Assembly: GCA_027487845.1 (NCBI GenBank)
Contig: JAIYCV010000042.1
Span: 372,001 to 436,000 of the forward strand
Origin: Flammeovirgaceae bacterium
GTDB taxonomy: Bacteria; Bacteroidota; Bacteroidia; Cytophagales; Cyclobacteriaceae
Reading direction: 5' to 3'
Length of the DNA stretch: 64,000 nt
Shown here: positions 54,096-62,963 of the stretch, one piece after another
Position numbering within the stretch: position 1 is the first letter of the stretch
Layout: every line of letters starts with the position of its first letter
The notes under the pieces: generated by a model
Databases searched by the model: none
Told to the model about the DNA's origin: nothing
The model's input: the letters and a program-made list of their open reading frames with translations, nothing else
Translations under genes and position numbers: made by a program

Positions 54096-56300
54096 ATGAA
54101 TAAATTAATTATCGTTTTATTTTTTAGCGCAACCGCATCGTTGGCGCAAACACAACAATGGCAAGGCAAGTTCGAGCAATTGGACACCAAGCTTCCAACG
54201 CCCAATGAATATCGCTCTGCTTCCGGTGCGCCAGGGCCAAAGTACTGGCAACAAAAGGCTGATTATGTTATCACCGCAGAATTGGATGACACAAACCAAC
54301 GCATCACCGGGTCGGAAACCATTACCTACACAAACAATTCACCAGATAACTTGAAATACGTTTGGTTGCAATTAGATCAAAACATTCTGGCCAAAGGCAA
54401 CATGACTCGCAAAACCCTGACTAGCTCCATGGCAGATACACTGGCTACTAAGCAGCTTGCACAACGAGTATCCGATTTCGTTGGTGGCGATAACATCAAA
54501 TCGGTAAAAGATGCTACAGGGAAAGCGTTGCCCTTTACTATCAATTATACCATGATGAGAGTGGATTTTCCGCAGCCACTAAAATCGGGCGCCAAGATTG
54601 TGTTTTCGATAGATTGGAGTTATAATATTGGAGACCGCATGCTTGATGGAGAAAGAAGCGGTTATGAGTATTTCCCTGAAGATAAAAATTATTTATATAC
54701 CATCGCTCAATGGTTTCCACGTATGTGTGTGTATGATGATGTTGTTGGGTGGCAAAACAAACAGTTTCTTGGGCAAGGAGAATTCGCGTTAGCGTTTGGC
54801 GATTACAAAGTAAGACTTACCGTACCGGCTGACCATATTGTAGCAGCAACAGGATGGCTACAAAACCCAGCCACAGTGCTAACAAAAGATCAATGGGCTC
54901 GTTTAGAACAGGCGAAAACGAGCTTTGAAAAACCAATAATTATTGCGACACAAGCGGAGGCGATAGAACGGGAGAAAACAAAATCTAGTTTAAAGAAAAC
55001 CTGGGAATTTAATGCTACCAATGTTCGTGATTTTGCCTTTGCAACTAGCCGTAAGTTAATTTGGGATGCTCAAGCGGTGAAACTTGCTACCAACACGCCA
55101 CTTGCAATGTCTTTCTATCCCAAAGAAGGTAATCCGCAATGGGAACAAGAGTCAACCAAGGCGGTGAAGAATACGATTGAGACTTATTCAAAATATACTA
55201 TTGATTACCCTTATCCGGTGGCCATCTCCGTAAACACTGCATCAATTGGTATGGAATATCCTATGATTTGCTTTAACGGTGGTCGCCCCAATGCAAAAGG
55301 TGAAATGAGCGATCGCAAAAAGTCGGGTATGATCAGTGTTATTATTCACGAAGTAGGCCATAATTTTTTCCCCATGATCATTAACAATGACGAGCGTCAA
55401 TGGACTTGGATGGATGAGGGCATCAATTCTTTTGTTCAGTTTAGAACGGAACAAGAGCGTTATAAAGACTTCCCTTCATGGTATGGCTTTCCTAAAGATA
55501 TAGCAGGCTTCATGAAAAGTGACAAAAGTATTCAGCGTCCTGTGATGACAAACTCTGAGCAAATTATTGAATTCGGTGCTGAGCAATATGCTAAGGTGGC
55601 CACGGCCATGAGCATTTTGCGTGAGACAGTGATGGGGCCAGAGCTTTTCGATAAAGCCTTTAAAGAATATGCACAGCGTTGGGCGTTCAAACATCCGAAA
55701 CCAGCAGATTTTTATCGCACCATGGAAGATGCTTCAGCCGTTGATCTCGATTGGTATTGGAAAGGTTGGTTTTATTCTGTTGACCACGTTGATCTTGAAC
55801 TAGACCAAGTAAAATGGTTCAAGATCAAATCAGAGCAAAGCACACTTGAAAACAAAGGCGTAAAGGTTCAAGCTGGTGATTTAGCAACCAGTGCCACAAA
55901 CAAGCCATCCGATTTCAGTAAAGGACCTCAAGAAATAACTATGATTGATACGCCCGAACGATTCTATGGCGAATTCAAAAATAAAGTTGACGACAAAGGC
56001 ATCCGTACAAAACTGGAGGGTAAAAATATTTATGAGCTTACGCTGAAAAATAAAGGCGGGCTTGTAATGCCCGTTATTGTTGAATGGACGTTTAAAGATG
56101 GCAGCAAAGAAATTGAAAGGCTGCCAGCCGAAATATGGAGAATGAATGAAAGCCAGATCACCAAAACATTTGTGAAAGATAAAGAAGTAGCAAGCGTTAT
56201 AATCGATCCAAATCAAGAAACAGCAGATACTGAAATTAGTGATAACGTTTTCCCTAAGAAAGCAGCGGAATCAAAATTTGATCAGCTGAAGAAGAATTAA
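54096..56300 (+). CDS. Exported M1-family metallopeptidase, paralogue 3
   Basis: This 734-residue protein has a signal peptide (MNKLIIVLFFSATASLAQ), the M1 beta domain (GSETITYTNNSPDNLKYVWLQ), GMEYPMICFNGGRP and an intact HEVGHNFFPMIINNDERQW with TWMDEGIN zinc site. It resembles paralogue 1 more than paralogue 2 in this region. The transcript ends in a terminator 21 nt after the stop. The array looks like two successive duplications. Confidence 0.93.
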   Translation: MNKLIIVLFFSATASLAQTQQWQGKFEQLDTKLPTPNEYRSASGAPGPKYWQQKADYVITAELDDTNQRITGSETITYTNNSPDNLKYVWLQLDQNILAKGNMTRKTLTSSMADTLATKQLAQRVSDFVGGDNIKSVKDATGKALPFTINYTMMRVDFPQPLKSGAKIVFSIDWSYNIGDRMLDGERSGYEYFPEDKNYLYTIAQWFPRMCVYDDVVGWQNKQFLGQGEFALAFGDYKVRLTVPADHIVAATGWLQNPATVLTKDQWARLEQAKTSFEKPIIIATQAEAIEREKTKSSLKKTWEFNATNVRDFAFATSRKLIWDAQAVKLATNTPLAMSFYPKEGNPQWEQESTKAVKNTIETYSKYTIDYPYPVAISVNTASIGMEYPMICFNGGRPNAKGEMSDRKKSGMISVIIHEVGHNFFPMIINNDERQWTWMDEGINSFVQFRTEQERYKDFPSWYGFPKDIAGFMKSDKSIQRPVMTNSEQIIEFGAEQYAKVATAMSILRETVMGPELFDKAFKEYAQRWAFKHPKPADFYRTMEDASAVDLDWYWKGWFYSVDHVDLELDQVKWFKIKSEQSTLENKGVKVQAGDLATSATNKPSDFSKGPQEITMIDTPERFYGEFKNKVDDKGIRTKLEGKNIYELTLKNKGGLVMPVIVEWTFKDGSKEIERLPAEIWRMNESQITKTFVKDKEVASVIIDPNQETADTEISDNVFPKKAAESKFDQLKKN

Positions 56301-56320
56301 ATCTATAAAACAAGGAATAG

Positions 56321-56348
56321 AAAGCCTGCAATTACAGCAGGCTTTTTT
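56321..56348 (+). terminator. Terminator of the M1 peptidase array
   Basis: AAAGCCTGC and GCAGGCTTT form a 9-bp stem with a 7-nt loop (AATTACA), followed by a T-tract. It sits between the third M1 gene and the convergent dehydratase gene, overlapping that gene's stop codon. Confidence 0.85.
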
Positions 56349-57294
56349 ATTGAAACAGCTTGGCAATTTTATTAAGGTCTACATTTCCACCTGTTAAAAT
56401 GATGCCTACTTTTTTGTTTTTGAATTGACTTTTGTCTTTCAGCAATGCAGCAAAAGGTACAGCACATGAAGGCTCGATAATTATTTTAAGCCGTTCCCAA
56501 ATCAAACGCATTGCCGCAATTATTTCCTCATCGGTTACTGTGATTACTTCTTTCACATTTTCTTTTATAATAGGAAATGTTTTATCTCCTAGTGATGTAA
56601 GCAAACCGTCAGCAATACTTGTTGGTGGCGATGCCGGCTGAATAGAACCCCTCTGCAAAGATCGAAAAGCATCATCCGCCAATGCCGGCTCACCTGCTAT
56701 TACTTGTGTGCTAGGGGAAAAGAATTTTGCTGCCAAGGCTGTTCCACTTAACAAACCTCCACCACCTACGGGTGCAATCAGAAAATCCAACTGCCCCGTT
56801 TCTTCCAGTAGTTCTTTTGCAGCAGTCGCCTGGCCTTCCATCACGTTATAATTATTGAACGGATGAATCTCCACCGCCCCTGTTTTTTCGATCACCTCTG
56901 CTAACGTACTTTCACGGGCTGCTAATGTTGGTTCACACTCAAATACTTCGCCACCGTAACCCTGCACACCTTGCTTCTTAATTATTGGCGCAGTGCGAGG
57001 CATTACAATATAGGCTTTGATGCCCATGATCTTTCCAGCCCTTGCAATTGCTTGCGCATGGTTACCGGAAGAGTGCGTAGCTATTCCCTTCGCGCGTTCT
57101 TCATCTGTTAATGAAAGCACAGCATTCAATGCGCCCCTTGCTTTAAATGCCCCTACCTTTTGAAAATTCTCACATTTAAAAAAAATTTCACATCCAGCCA
57201 TTTCATTCAGACTTTGTGAAGTCAATACAGGTGTTTTGTGAATAAATGGTTTGATGCGCTCATGTGCTGCCTCGATAGATTCTTTTGTAATCAT
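56347..57294 (-). CDS. PLP-dependent threonine/serine dehydratase or serine-racemase-type enzyme
   Basis: This 315-residue fold-type II PLP enzyme has the Schiff-base lysine in ENFQKVGAFKARGALN (Lys about 52). It also has the substrate loop THSSGNHAQAIA, the phosphate-binding PVGGGGLLSGTAL and a Ser near the end (LTGGNV) for the ring nitrogen. At this length, without a C-terminal ACT domain, it belongs to the serine/threonine dehydratase and serine racemase group. Catabolic threonine dehydratase, serine racemase and hydroxyaspartate dehydratase are all possible and cannot be separated from sequence alone. Confidence 0.92.
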   Translation of the reverse strand: MITKESIEAAHERIKPFIHKTPVLTSQSLNEMAGCEIFFKCENFQKVGAFKARGALNAVLSLTDEERAKGIATHSSGNHAQAIARAGKIMGIKAYIVMPRTAPIIKKQGVQGYGGEVFECEPTLAARESTLAEVIEKTGAVEIHPFNNYNVMEGQATAAKELLEETGQLDFLIAPVGGGGLLSGTALAAKFFSPSTQVIAGEPALADDAFRSLQRGSIQPASPPTSIADGLLTSLGDKTFPIIKENVKEVITVTDEEIIAAMRLIWERLKIIIEPSCAVPFAALLKDKSQFKNKKVGIILTGGNVDLNKIAKLFQ

Positions 57295-57347
57295 ATTTTT
57301 ATTTATTTTAACAAATTAAATTTATTGCGATAAAAATTTCCAAACCT

Positions 57348-57377
57348 CGCTTGGCGTAGATCCAACTACGTCAAGCG
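57348..57377. repeat. Inverted repeat/hairpin in the intergenic region
   Basis: CGCTTGGCGTAG and CTACGTCAAGCG form a 12-bp stem with one G-T mismatch around the loop ATCCAA. A shorter inverted copy of its outer arm, GCCAAGCG, lies at 57485-57492. The surrounding 57295-57505 stretch holds no gene. Confidence 0.5.
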
Positions 57378-57505
57378 TTTGCAAATCTAAGATTAGCTTA
57401 ATATAAAATCTTAAAAATTGAATTGGTAAAGACAATCTATTCAAATCAAAGATTTGATGACATTGTAACGTAACTTGACACTAAGCCAAGCGGGGGACAA
57501 CCTTT

Positions 57506-58138
57506 TTATTTAACATTTAAGTTAACAGTATTGGATTTAGCATATCCTTGATAAACCAAAGCTCTATTGATTATTTCATCATTTTTAATTTCTTTTTCAT
57601 ATATTAAATTAGTTATATTCTTACCGCAATAGTAGACCAAATACATTTTATAATTTCCCTTTTGAATTCTCTCTTTAACAAATTCAAGTTTTATTGTTTT
57701 TTCAATACTTTTATTTTTTGGCACAACTAAATTGTTCTCTTTTATGTCTTTCAATAGATTATCATAAGTATAAGTAAATTTGTTATCTCTATTTTTCCAT
57801 TCAGAACTATTTAATGGCAAGCTTTTTTTGCCATTTGCACTGGCTATAAAAAAAACTAAGCCAACCGTGACGTCATTTTCCTTAAACAAAGATTCATGTC
57901 CTTTCCAGCTTTCAAAGTCTACGAATCCATAAAGCAGAAATGCGGTATCTGTCCGGTTGGTGAACAGCAATCGTAAATTGCAAGATGCAACTTTTGAATC
58001 AACGGTAATTGAGCTATTAACGATCGATACTTCGAGTTTCTTGTTCTTATCATGTGCCATCATTTGGCAGCATGAGGGAAAAGTAGGAATTAAAAAAAAA
58101 GAACAAAGCCAACACCGCCTAAAGGCTTTATTCATCAT
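57506..58138 (-). CDS. Exported hypothetical protein (putative immunity-type lipoprotein)
   Basis: Starting at ATG 58138 (MMNKAFRRCWLCSFFLIP) this gives 210 residues with an export signal and Cys-Cys at the cleavage region (FPSCC), possibly a lipoprotein. The mature part is a beta-rich domain (ASCNLRLLFTNRTDTAFLLYG, VGLVFFIASANGKKSLP, YKMYLVYYCGKNITNLIYE) resembling immunoglobulin-like exported proteins. An upstream in-frame start (58267) adds a basic stretch that reads like non-coding sequence. It overlaps the HEXXH fragment upstream by 11 nt. An immunity role is only an inference from that arrangement. Confidence 0.6.
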   Translation of the reverse strand: MMNKAFRRCWLCSFFLIPTFPSCCQMMAHDKNKKLEVSIVNSSITVDSKVASCNLRLLFTNRTDTAFLLYGFVDFESWKGHESLFKENDVTVGLVFFIASANGKKSLPLNSSEWKNRDNKFTYTYDNLLKDIKENNLVVPKNKSIEKTIKLEFVKERIQKGNYKMYLVYYCGKNITNLIYEKEIKNDEIINRALVYQGYAKSNTVNLNVK

Positions 58139-58385
58139 AGTATTCCCTAAATTTATACTCATACTTCTTTGGCTTTGCTTCACGGTGCTCGTTATGCTTC
58201 TGTTTAGAATCTGGCGTCTCAAATTTATCTCTGGTATGTTCCCAAGCTTTTGCTTCCGAGATATCACTTGCTATCCGATATTTTTTCTTCCATTTTGCCC
58301 ATGCTCCATTTCTAAAATGTACAATATGTACCCACTCATGGTCAAATATTGATTTAATATAGGTCTCATCTCCAGGTAAATACAA
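58128..58385 (-). CDS. HEXXH-containing fragment, probable toxin-domain remnant
   Basis: An 85-residue frame (TTG start 58385) contains IFDHEWVHIVHFRNGAW, an HEXXH zinc-metallopeptidase motif (His16, Glu17, His20), with a possible third ligand Glu44 or Glu49 in ISEAKAWEHT. It ends in a charged Lys/Glu tail. The frame stays open a few codons upstream, through a hairpin, to a TGA stop. It resembles the C-terminal metallopeptidase domains of polymorphic (Rhs-type) toxins but lacks the large N-terminal part, so it is probably a remnant or an orphan cassette. The following gene overlaps it and could encode the cognate immunity protein. Confidence 0.5.
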   Translation of the reverse strand: MYLPGDETYIKSIFDHEWVHIVHFRNGAWAKWKKKYRIASDISEAKAWEHTRDKFETPDSKQKHNEHREAKPKKYEYKFREYYDE

Positions 58386-58393
58386 TACAAACG

Positions 58394-58418
58394 CTGTGAG
58401 GTGAAAAACACCTCACAG
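58394..58418 (-). terminator. Perfect 10-bp hairpin downstream of coaX
   Basis: CTGTGAGGTG and CACCTCACAG pair perfectly around AAAAA (TTTTT on the minus strand), 43 nt past the coaX stop. The following sequence is only moderately T-rich (CGTTTGTATTGTATTT), so it is a weak intrinsic terminator or a structured element before the HEXXH fragment. Confidence 0.5.
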
Positions 58419-58460
58419 GGCAAAAAATCCATAAGGTAGTGTTGCAATTCTCAATTAGGA

Positions 58461-59228
58461 TTATGTTGCTTTATGATCCGCGATAAATCTCAATCCGTCC
58501 AATGTGTGTTTATGGTCTATCACATCAAAGAATGCTTGCAATGGTGTAATAATAGAGGCCAAGCCACCTGTAGCAACCACCAAACAATTTTCATTAAGTT
58601 CACTTCGGATTTTCTCCACCACATTCTTTACCAATCCTTCGTAGCCCAATAGTATACCCGACTGAATTGCGGTTGCCGTGTTTTTACCTAAGGAGGACGT
58701 TGGCATTGTCAGGGGCACTTCAAAAAGCTTAGCTGTATTTTGTGATAGCGCTTTAATAGCTGTCTTAAGCCCTGGGGCTATAGACACTCCTAAGATCTTG
58801 CCTTCTTTGGAGATGGTTAGAATAGTTAATGCAGTACCAAAATCAACAACAATGCATGTTTGTTTATACTTCATATAAGCGGCCATCGCATTGGCTACAA
58901 GATCGGAACCGATTTCATAAGGATTTAAAATTTCTATGGGTAAATGCTGGTATACCGTGGGGCCAAGTAAAATTGGTTCTTGCTGAAACAGGGCTCTAAT
59001 TACATGTTGAATCTTTTCAGTAAGACCTGGAACTACGCTGCTAATAACAATTTTTCTTACCGACTGGATGGGTGCAGATTGTTCTAAAAAGTAATCATTT
59101 ATTTTTATGCCATAAAAAAGCTCTGGTTGATCTGGTAACGAAGGTATGCGCCAATGGTGTGTCCATACTTCCTTATCCCAAAGACCAATTGTTATTTCGC
59201 TATTTCCAATATCGAGGGCAAGTAGCAT
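58461..59228 (-). CDS. coaX: Type III pantothenate kinase
   Basis: This 255-residue ASKHA-fold kinase phosphorylates pantothenate in coenzyme A synthesis. It has LLALDIGNSEITIGLWDK (phosphate-1 motif, catalytic Asp6), KIVISSVVPGLTEKI, NPYEIGSDLVANAMAAY and IVVDFGTALTILTISKEGKILG. GVSIAPGLKTAIKAL and VATGGLASII follow (GGL adenosine motif). Length and motifs fit CoaX, which is insensitive to CoA feedback. The upstream TPR gene ends 75 nt before its start on the same strand. Confidence 0.95.
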   Translation of the reverse strand: MLLALDIGNSEITIGLWDKEVWTHHWRIPSLPDQPELFYGIKINDYFLEQSAPIQSVRKIVISSVVPGLTEKIQHVIRALFQQEPILLGPTVYQHLPIEILNPYEIGSDLVANAMAAYMKYKQTCIVVDFGTALTILTISKEGKILGVSIAPGLKTAIKALSQNTAKLFEVPLTMPTSSLGKNTATAIQSGILLGYEGLVKNVVEKIRSELNENCLVVATGGLASIITPLQAFFDVIDHKHTLDGLRFIADHKAT

Positions 59229-59303
59229 TTCAATTTGTTAATTCAGTGAAGTCTAATTATTAGGCCACCAAATTAGCAATTTAACGATTGAAATTGCCAT
59301 GAA

Positions 59304-60074
59304 TCAAGAACTCTTCCTAATCCTTGAAAGCAACTGCGAACACTTTTCCTTGCGCTGAATATCATCGGGCTCGCGTGGTGAGAGTTGCAAGGCTTGATTT
59401 AAAGATTTTTCGGCTAATAAATCTTCATCGCGGTAGTGGTAAAGTGAAGCGCGTCCATATAAATAGAGTATGTTATCAGGATCCAACGCTATCGCCTGAT
59501 TAAAATACTTCATGGAAGCATCCATTGAAATGTCGTCCGGTAAGCCGCCCAAAAATTTACAGGCAAGTTGCTCCAACCAATTTAACTTGGCTAGCTCATA
59601 GTGCCACTTACCCAGCACAAAATAAGCCTGGGCATAGGTTGAGTCTAACTTCACAATCATCTCCGCCTCATTGCGAATAGTTTTTGCATTTCTTATTTTC
59701 TCCCTTGGGTTAGCCGCAATCTCTGACATTAAGCCAAGCGAGATAATATAGGCAAGTCGTGCATCGGCACTTTTTGGATCTGCTTTTATAGAACGCTCTG
59801 CATATATCTTTGCTTTCTCGTATAATTCAATTTTCAAGCTGCGCTTTTCAGACTTCATTCTACCGCCAATGTTAGAAAGCATTCTACTGGCATGGTGAAG
59901 TGCAACTGCATTTAATGGGTCCGTTTTTATCACGACCTCAAATTTCTCAAGTGCAGCCTCCACTTTAAATGCCTTTTCCAACTGAATTCCTTGTTGCAAG
60001 GCAACTTGATCTTGGGCAAAAGAGAATTGGACAAGAAAAAAACAAACGAACAAAACTGACTGCGGTTTTACCAT
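59304..60074 (-). CDS. Exported tetratricopeptide-repeat protein
   Basis: ATG 60074 gives 256 residues with a signal peptide (MVKPQSVLFVCFFLVQFSFA). TPR-type helices follow: LQQGIQLEKAFKVEAALEKF, ADARLAYIISLGLMSEIA, AQAYFVLGKWHYELAKLNW, YLYGRASLYHYRDEDLLAEK. The middle phrase ANPREKIRNAKTIRNEAE matches regulator-of-microtubule-dynamics-like TPR proteins seen in Bacteroidetes. An upstream GTG (60080) is possible but less likely. The function is unknown. Confidence 0.85.
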   Translation of the reverse strand: MVKPQSVLFVCFFLVQFSFAQDQVALQQGIQLEKAFKVEAALEKFEVVIKTDPLNAVALHHASRMLSNIGGRMKSEKRSLKIELYEKAKIYAERSIKADPKSADARLAYIISLGLMSEIAANPREKIRNAKTIRNEAEMIVKLDSTYAQAYFVLGKWHYELAKLNWLEQLACKFLGGLPDDISMDASMKYFNQAIALDPDNILYLYGRASLYHYRDEDLLAEKSLNQALQLSPREPDDIQRKEKCSQLLSRIRKSS

Positions 60075-60130
60075 AACCACAAAATTAATTGATCAGACCT
60101 TATAACAAGAAGAAAGATCTTTGGTTATGA

Positions 60131-61957
60131 TTAAAAAAACCTCAGCCCAACGCGAGCCCCCCACCACATTTTTAAATTGTTGTTGTCGCCTAGGTTTTGA
60201 TCGGAGAAGATAGATGGGTGAAAATCGGTGAACAACTGCGGGTATTGAGTAAACGACTTACTTGTTAAATATCCATTTAAAGTAACGCCAACTGCAATAG
60301 AAAATTGGCGTGCCAGCCTGGCATCAAATCCCACGTACGCCTTATTGAGTAAGCTTAAACTGTTAGTAAATCCGTCTTTGTTCACATGATCTGCTGATAG
60401 GTCTAAGTTTAAATCAAGCCAAGGAGTAACTTTTCTGGCCGTTCCCACCCCATAGCCAAATGACCAAACAGTTTCGGCAAGCAGCAATGAACCGGGTTTA
60501 AAGCCTACATGTAAAATGTTATAAAATTTTCGAACCCCCGTTCTAAAAGCAAGGTTCGTATAGAAGATCTCGTCCGCTGAAATTTCGAGTTTGTGATAGC
60601 CCTTTTTTACCACGCTTATCAAACCAATGGGAATTCCGCTTAAACTATCAGCCACATTTACTAATCCAAATTGAAAGCCTTTCACATTTCTTGCATAATT
60701 AAATAATCCAGAAATCTGCGAACCGCCAACATAATCACTTGCAACATTTGCAATTCCAGCTAGTTGACTTCCTTTTATGTAAACCTTATTCACATTGACC
60801 ACACCAGCTACTTGAGTGCCCTGATAACCGTCTAATTGTATGTTTGTTAGCCCGGCCACTTGAACACCTTTGGAGCTTTTTAGAACAATATTTGCAACGC
60901 CTGCCGCCAGTACTCCATCTGCTGATTTTAAATTCAAGTTAACTATACCAGACGCTTGAACTCCTCGTGCTTCGCCAAAGTTGATGTTGGTAATTCCCGA
61001 AAGCTGGGCAGCCTTAACTTCGCCACCAGTGATATTAAAAACACCCGCCCCCTGTATGCCATAGACATTACGCCCAACCAAATTGCCAATTCCTGCTATC
61101 TGGAGCCAGCTGACATCGTTGCGGTCAGCATTTACAAAAAAACCTAATTCAATTTGACGAGTGCCTCTCGAATAACCTCCAAAAAAGTTAATCGAATAAT
61201 CGTTGATAGTTCGGCCGCTATTCCAACCATTCGTTCCAACAAAAGGCAATATAGAAATCTGGATGTCTTTGTATAAGGTGTCGCTATAGTTTTGAGCATT
61301 ATCGCTTTCGTTAATTAATTCGTTGATATCGATTTTTGTCGAATCTACTTTAGGCAAAATGGCGATCGTACTATCTTTTTGAATCGGTTCAATCAATATT
61401 GAAATAAATTGATCTTTATCTAGGGCAACAATTACCACCGTATCAGCATAATTTTTTCTGCGAATTGACAACGCGGCCGTCTTTTGCTTTTTATCTAATG
61501 TTAGTTGAAAGAACCCATATTCATTAGTTAATACAGATGTTATTGAATTTTTGTCATACACGTGCGTGTCAGCCAATCGTTTACTTGTATTTGCATCTTG
61601 AACATATCCACTTACTAGAACAGTAGTAGACTTAATAACCTTAGGTTTTATCTTTGAAAGAATCAGATAGTTTCCACGTTCCTTAGAGGAAATGGATTCC
61701 TTAAAAATTTCATCTACTATTTCCTTGACTGATTTAGATTTGGCATCGATCGTTATTAGTTGATCTTCATTTATAATTGCCGGGTTATAAGAAAATGAAA
61801 ATCCTCCTGCTTCCGCGATTTTATTCAAAACAGTCGGCAACGATTCGTTTGAAGCAGAAACGGAAATCACCCGCTGAAGAATGGGCGTATTTTGGGTTTG
61901 TCCTTTTCCTTGAAAAAAAACAAAAGAAAGCAGTATTGTTGTGAAAAGTGTCTTCAT
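60131..61957 (-). CDS. STN-domain surface protein with glycine/asparagine repeat barrel
   Basis: From ATG 61957 this is 608 residues: a signal peptide (MKTLFTTILLSFVFFQGKGQ), an STN (secretin/TonB N-terminal) domain (about 31-90; LPTVLNKIAEAGGFSFSYNP) and a CarboxypepD_reg-like domain (about 112-190; LVSGYVQDANTSKRLADTHV). About ten repeats of roughly 20 residues follow, of the form GxQxAGxxNxxxx (GVQASGIVNLNLKSADGV, GVQVAGLTNIQLDGYQGT), then beta-barrel strands ending ARVGLRFF. It has no TonB plug. It is the last gene of a sigma/FecR/STN set, 7 nt after FecR, and is the likely surface signalling or target protein of that system. The repeats resemble the LA_2272-type surface repeat family as I recall it. 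Confidence 0.82.
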   Translation of the reverse strand: MKTLFTTILLSFVFFQGKGQTQNTPILQRVISVSASNESLPTVLNKIAEAGGFSFSYNPAIINEDQLITIDAKSKSVKEIVDEIFKESISSKERGNYLILSKIKPKVIKSTTVLVSGYVQDANTSKRLADTHVYDKNSITSVLTNEYGFFQLTLDKKQKTAALSIRRKNYADTVVIVALDKDQFISILIEPIQKDSTIAILPKVDSTKIDINELINESDNAQNYSDTLYKDIQISILPFVGTNGWNSGRTINDYSINFFGGYSRGTRQIELGFFVNADRNDVSWLQIAGIGNLVGRNVYGIQGAGVFNITGGEVKAAQLSGITNINFGEARGVQASGIVNLNLKSADGVLAAGVANIVLKSSKGVQVAGLTNIQLDGYQGTQVAGVVNVNKVYIKGSQLAGIANVASDYVGGSQISGLFNYARNVKGFQFGLVNVADSLSGIPIGLISVVKKGYHKLEISADEIFYTNLAFRTGVRKFYNILHVGFKPGSLLLAETVWSFGYGVGTARKVTPWLDLNLDLSADHVNKDGFTNSLSLLNKAYVGFDARLARQFSIAVGVTLNGYLTSKSFTQYPQLFTDFHPSIFSDQNLGDNNNLKMWWGARVGLRFF

Positions 61958-61964
61958 GAAGTAA

Positions 61965-62960
61965 TTAATTATTGCAACCTGCTCCACTAAAGATTACTTC
62001 ATCGCCTGTTTTAGTAACGCTCAGATGAAGTGTTTCAGCGATCACATCGACTATCGTTTCCAGTCGATCGTTGTTGAAGTTTACAGTCAGTCTACATTTT
62101 CTGATAACCTCATTAGCTATAGAAATTTTAGCATCATACGCGTCATTCAATGAAGTGACTATGCTCTCCAAATCAGAATTTTTAAATGTGAACGTTTTCG
62201 TTTTGTAAGCGAGCACATTTGTATCTCGTTTAAGAATTTTTGAAAATGCTTTCAACGCCTTATCGTAAATTCCTTTTTCACCCGCTTTCAGGTGAAGGCC
62301 CGGATTGTTTGCCGTATAAAATTGGACTTCACCACTTGAAACATTTACTACCACAATGGAGTCTTCAGGGTAAGCTTTCACATTAAATTCTGTTCCAATA
62401 TCTTTTATTAACACTTCTTCAGCTTCAATAATAAAAGGCTTTTTGATGTCGTGCTTTACTGTAAAAAAAGCTTCGCCATTCAGAGTTACTTTTCTAACAT
62501 TCTTTTTTGCATCGTAAGTAAAAACAAGTTTGCTTTTTTTATTGATGAAGGCTGTACTTCCATCAAGCAGTGTGTCTTGTTCTGTTTGCTTATCCGTTTT
62601 TATAACAAGTCGTTGATTCTGTTCTTCCAATACTCTGTTTTGGAAAAACATAAAAACAAGAAAGCCTAGCCAAACAATGCCTGCCGCAATTTTCAAAACA
62701 GTCCAATAGTTTGTTGGTTCTTTAGGGGTTGGTTGCCGCAATTGTATTTTCACTTTTTGCCAGGCGGCATCGGCATCTACCTGCAATTGAATGTTCTTCG
62801 ATGACGCCTTGTCAAAAATTAGTTGTAAATGTTCGAAGTATGCTCTGTTGTGGTCGCTTTGATTTATCCATTGCGCAACGCTTTCTTTTTCATCGGCCGT
62901 TGCCTCGCCTGCAAGTACATTGCCGATTAAGTTATCAATATCTTCTGTTTCGTGTGCCAC
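61965..62960 (-). CDS. FecR-family anti-sigma factor
   Basis: This 331-residue protein has a cytoplasmic N-terminus that binds the sigma factor (VAQWINQSDHNRAYFEHLQ). One membrane segment follows (about 88-105; VLKIAAGIVWLGFLVFMFF), then the periplasmic FecR domain (DTLLDGSTAFINKKSKLVF, ITLNGEAFFTVKHDIKKPF, DIGTEFNVKAYPEDSIVVV) and the C-terminal DUF4974-type STN-binding part (DLESIVTSLNDAYDAKISI). It keeps the ECF sigma factor inactive until a signal from the outer membrane arrives. It starts 3 nt after the sigma gene and is followed at 7 nt by the STN protein. Confidence 0.93.
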   Translation of the reverse strand: MAHETEDIDNLIGNVLAGEATADEKESVAQWINQSDHNRAYFEHLQLIFDKASSKNIQLQVDADAAWQKVKIQLRQPTPKEPTNYWTVLKIAAGIVWLGFLVFMFFQNRVLEEQNQRLVIKTDKQTEQDTLLDGSTAFINKKSKLVFTYDAKKNVRKVTLNGEAFFTVKHDIKKPFIIEAEEVLIKDIGTEFNVKAYPEDSIVVVNVSSGEVQFYTANNPGLHLKAGEKGIYDKALKAFSKILKRDTNVLAYKTKTFTFKNSDLESIVTSLNDAYDAKISIANEVIRKCRLTVNFNNDRLETIVDVIAETLHLSVTKTGDEVIFSGAGCNN

Positions 62961-62963
62961 TTT

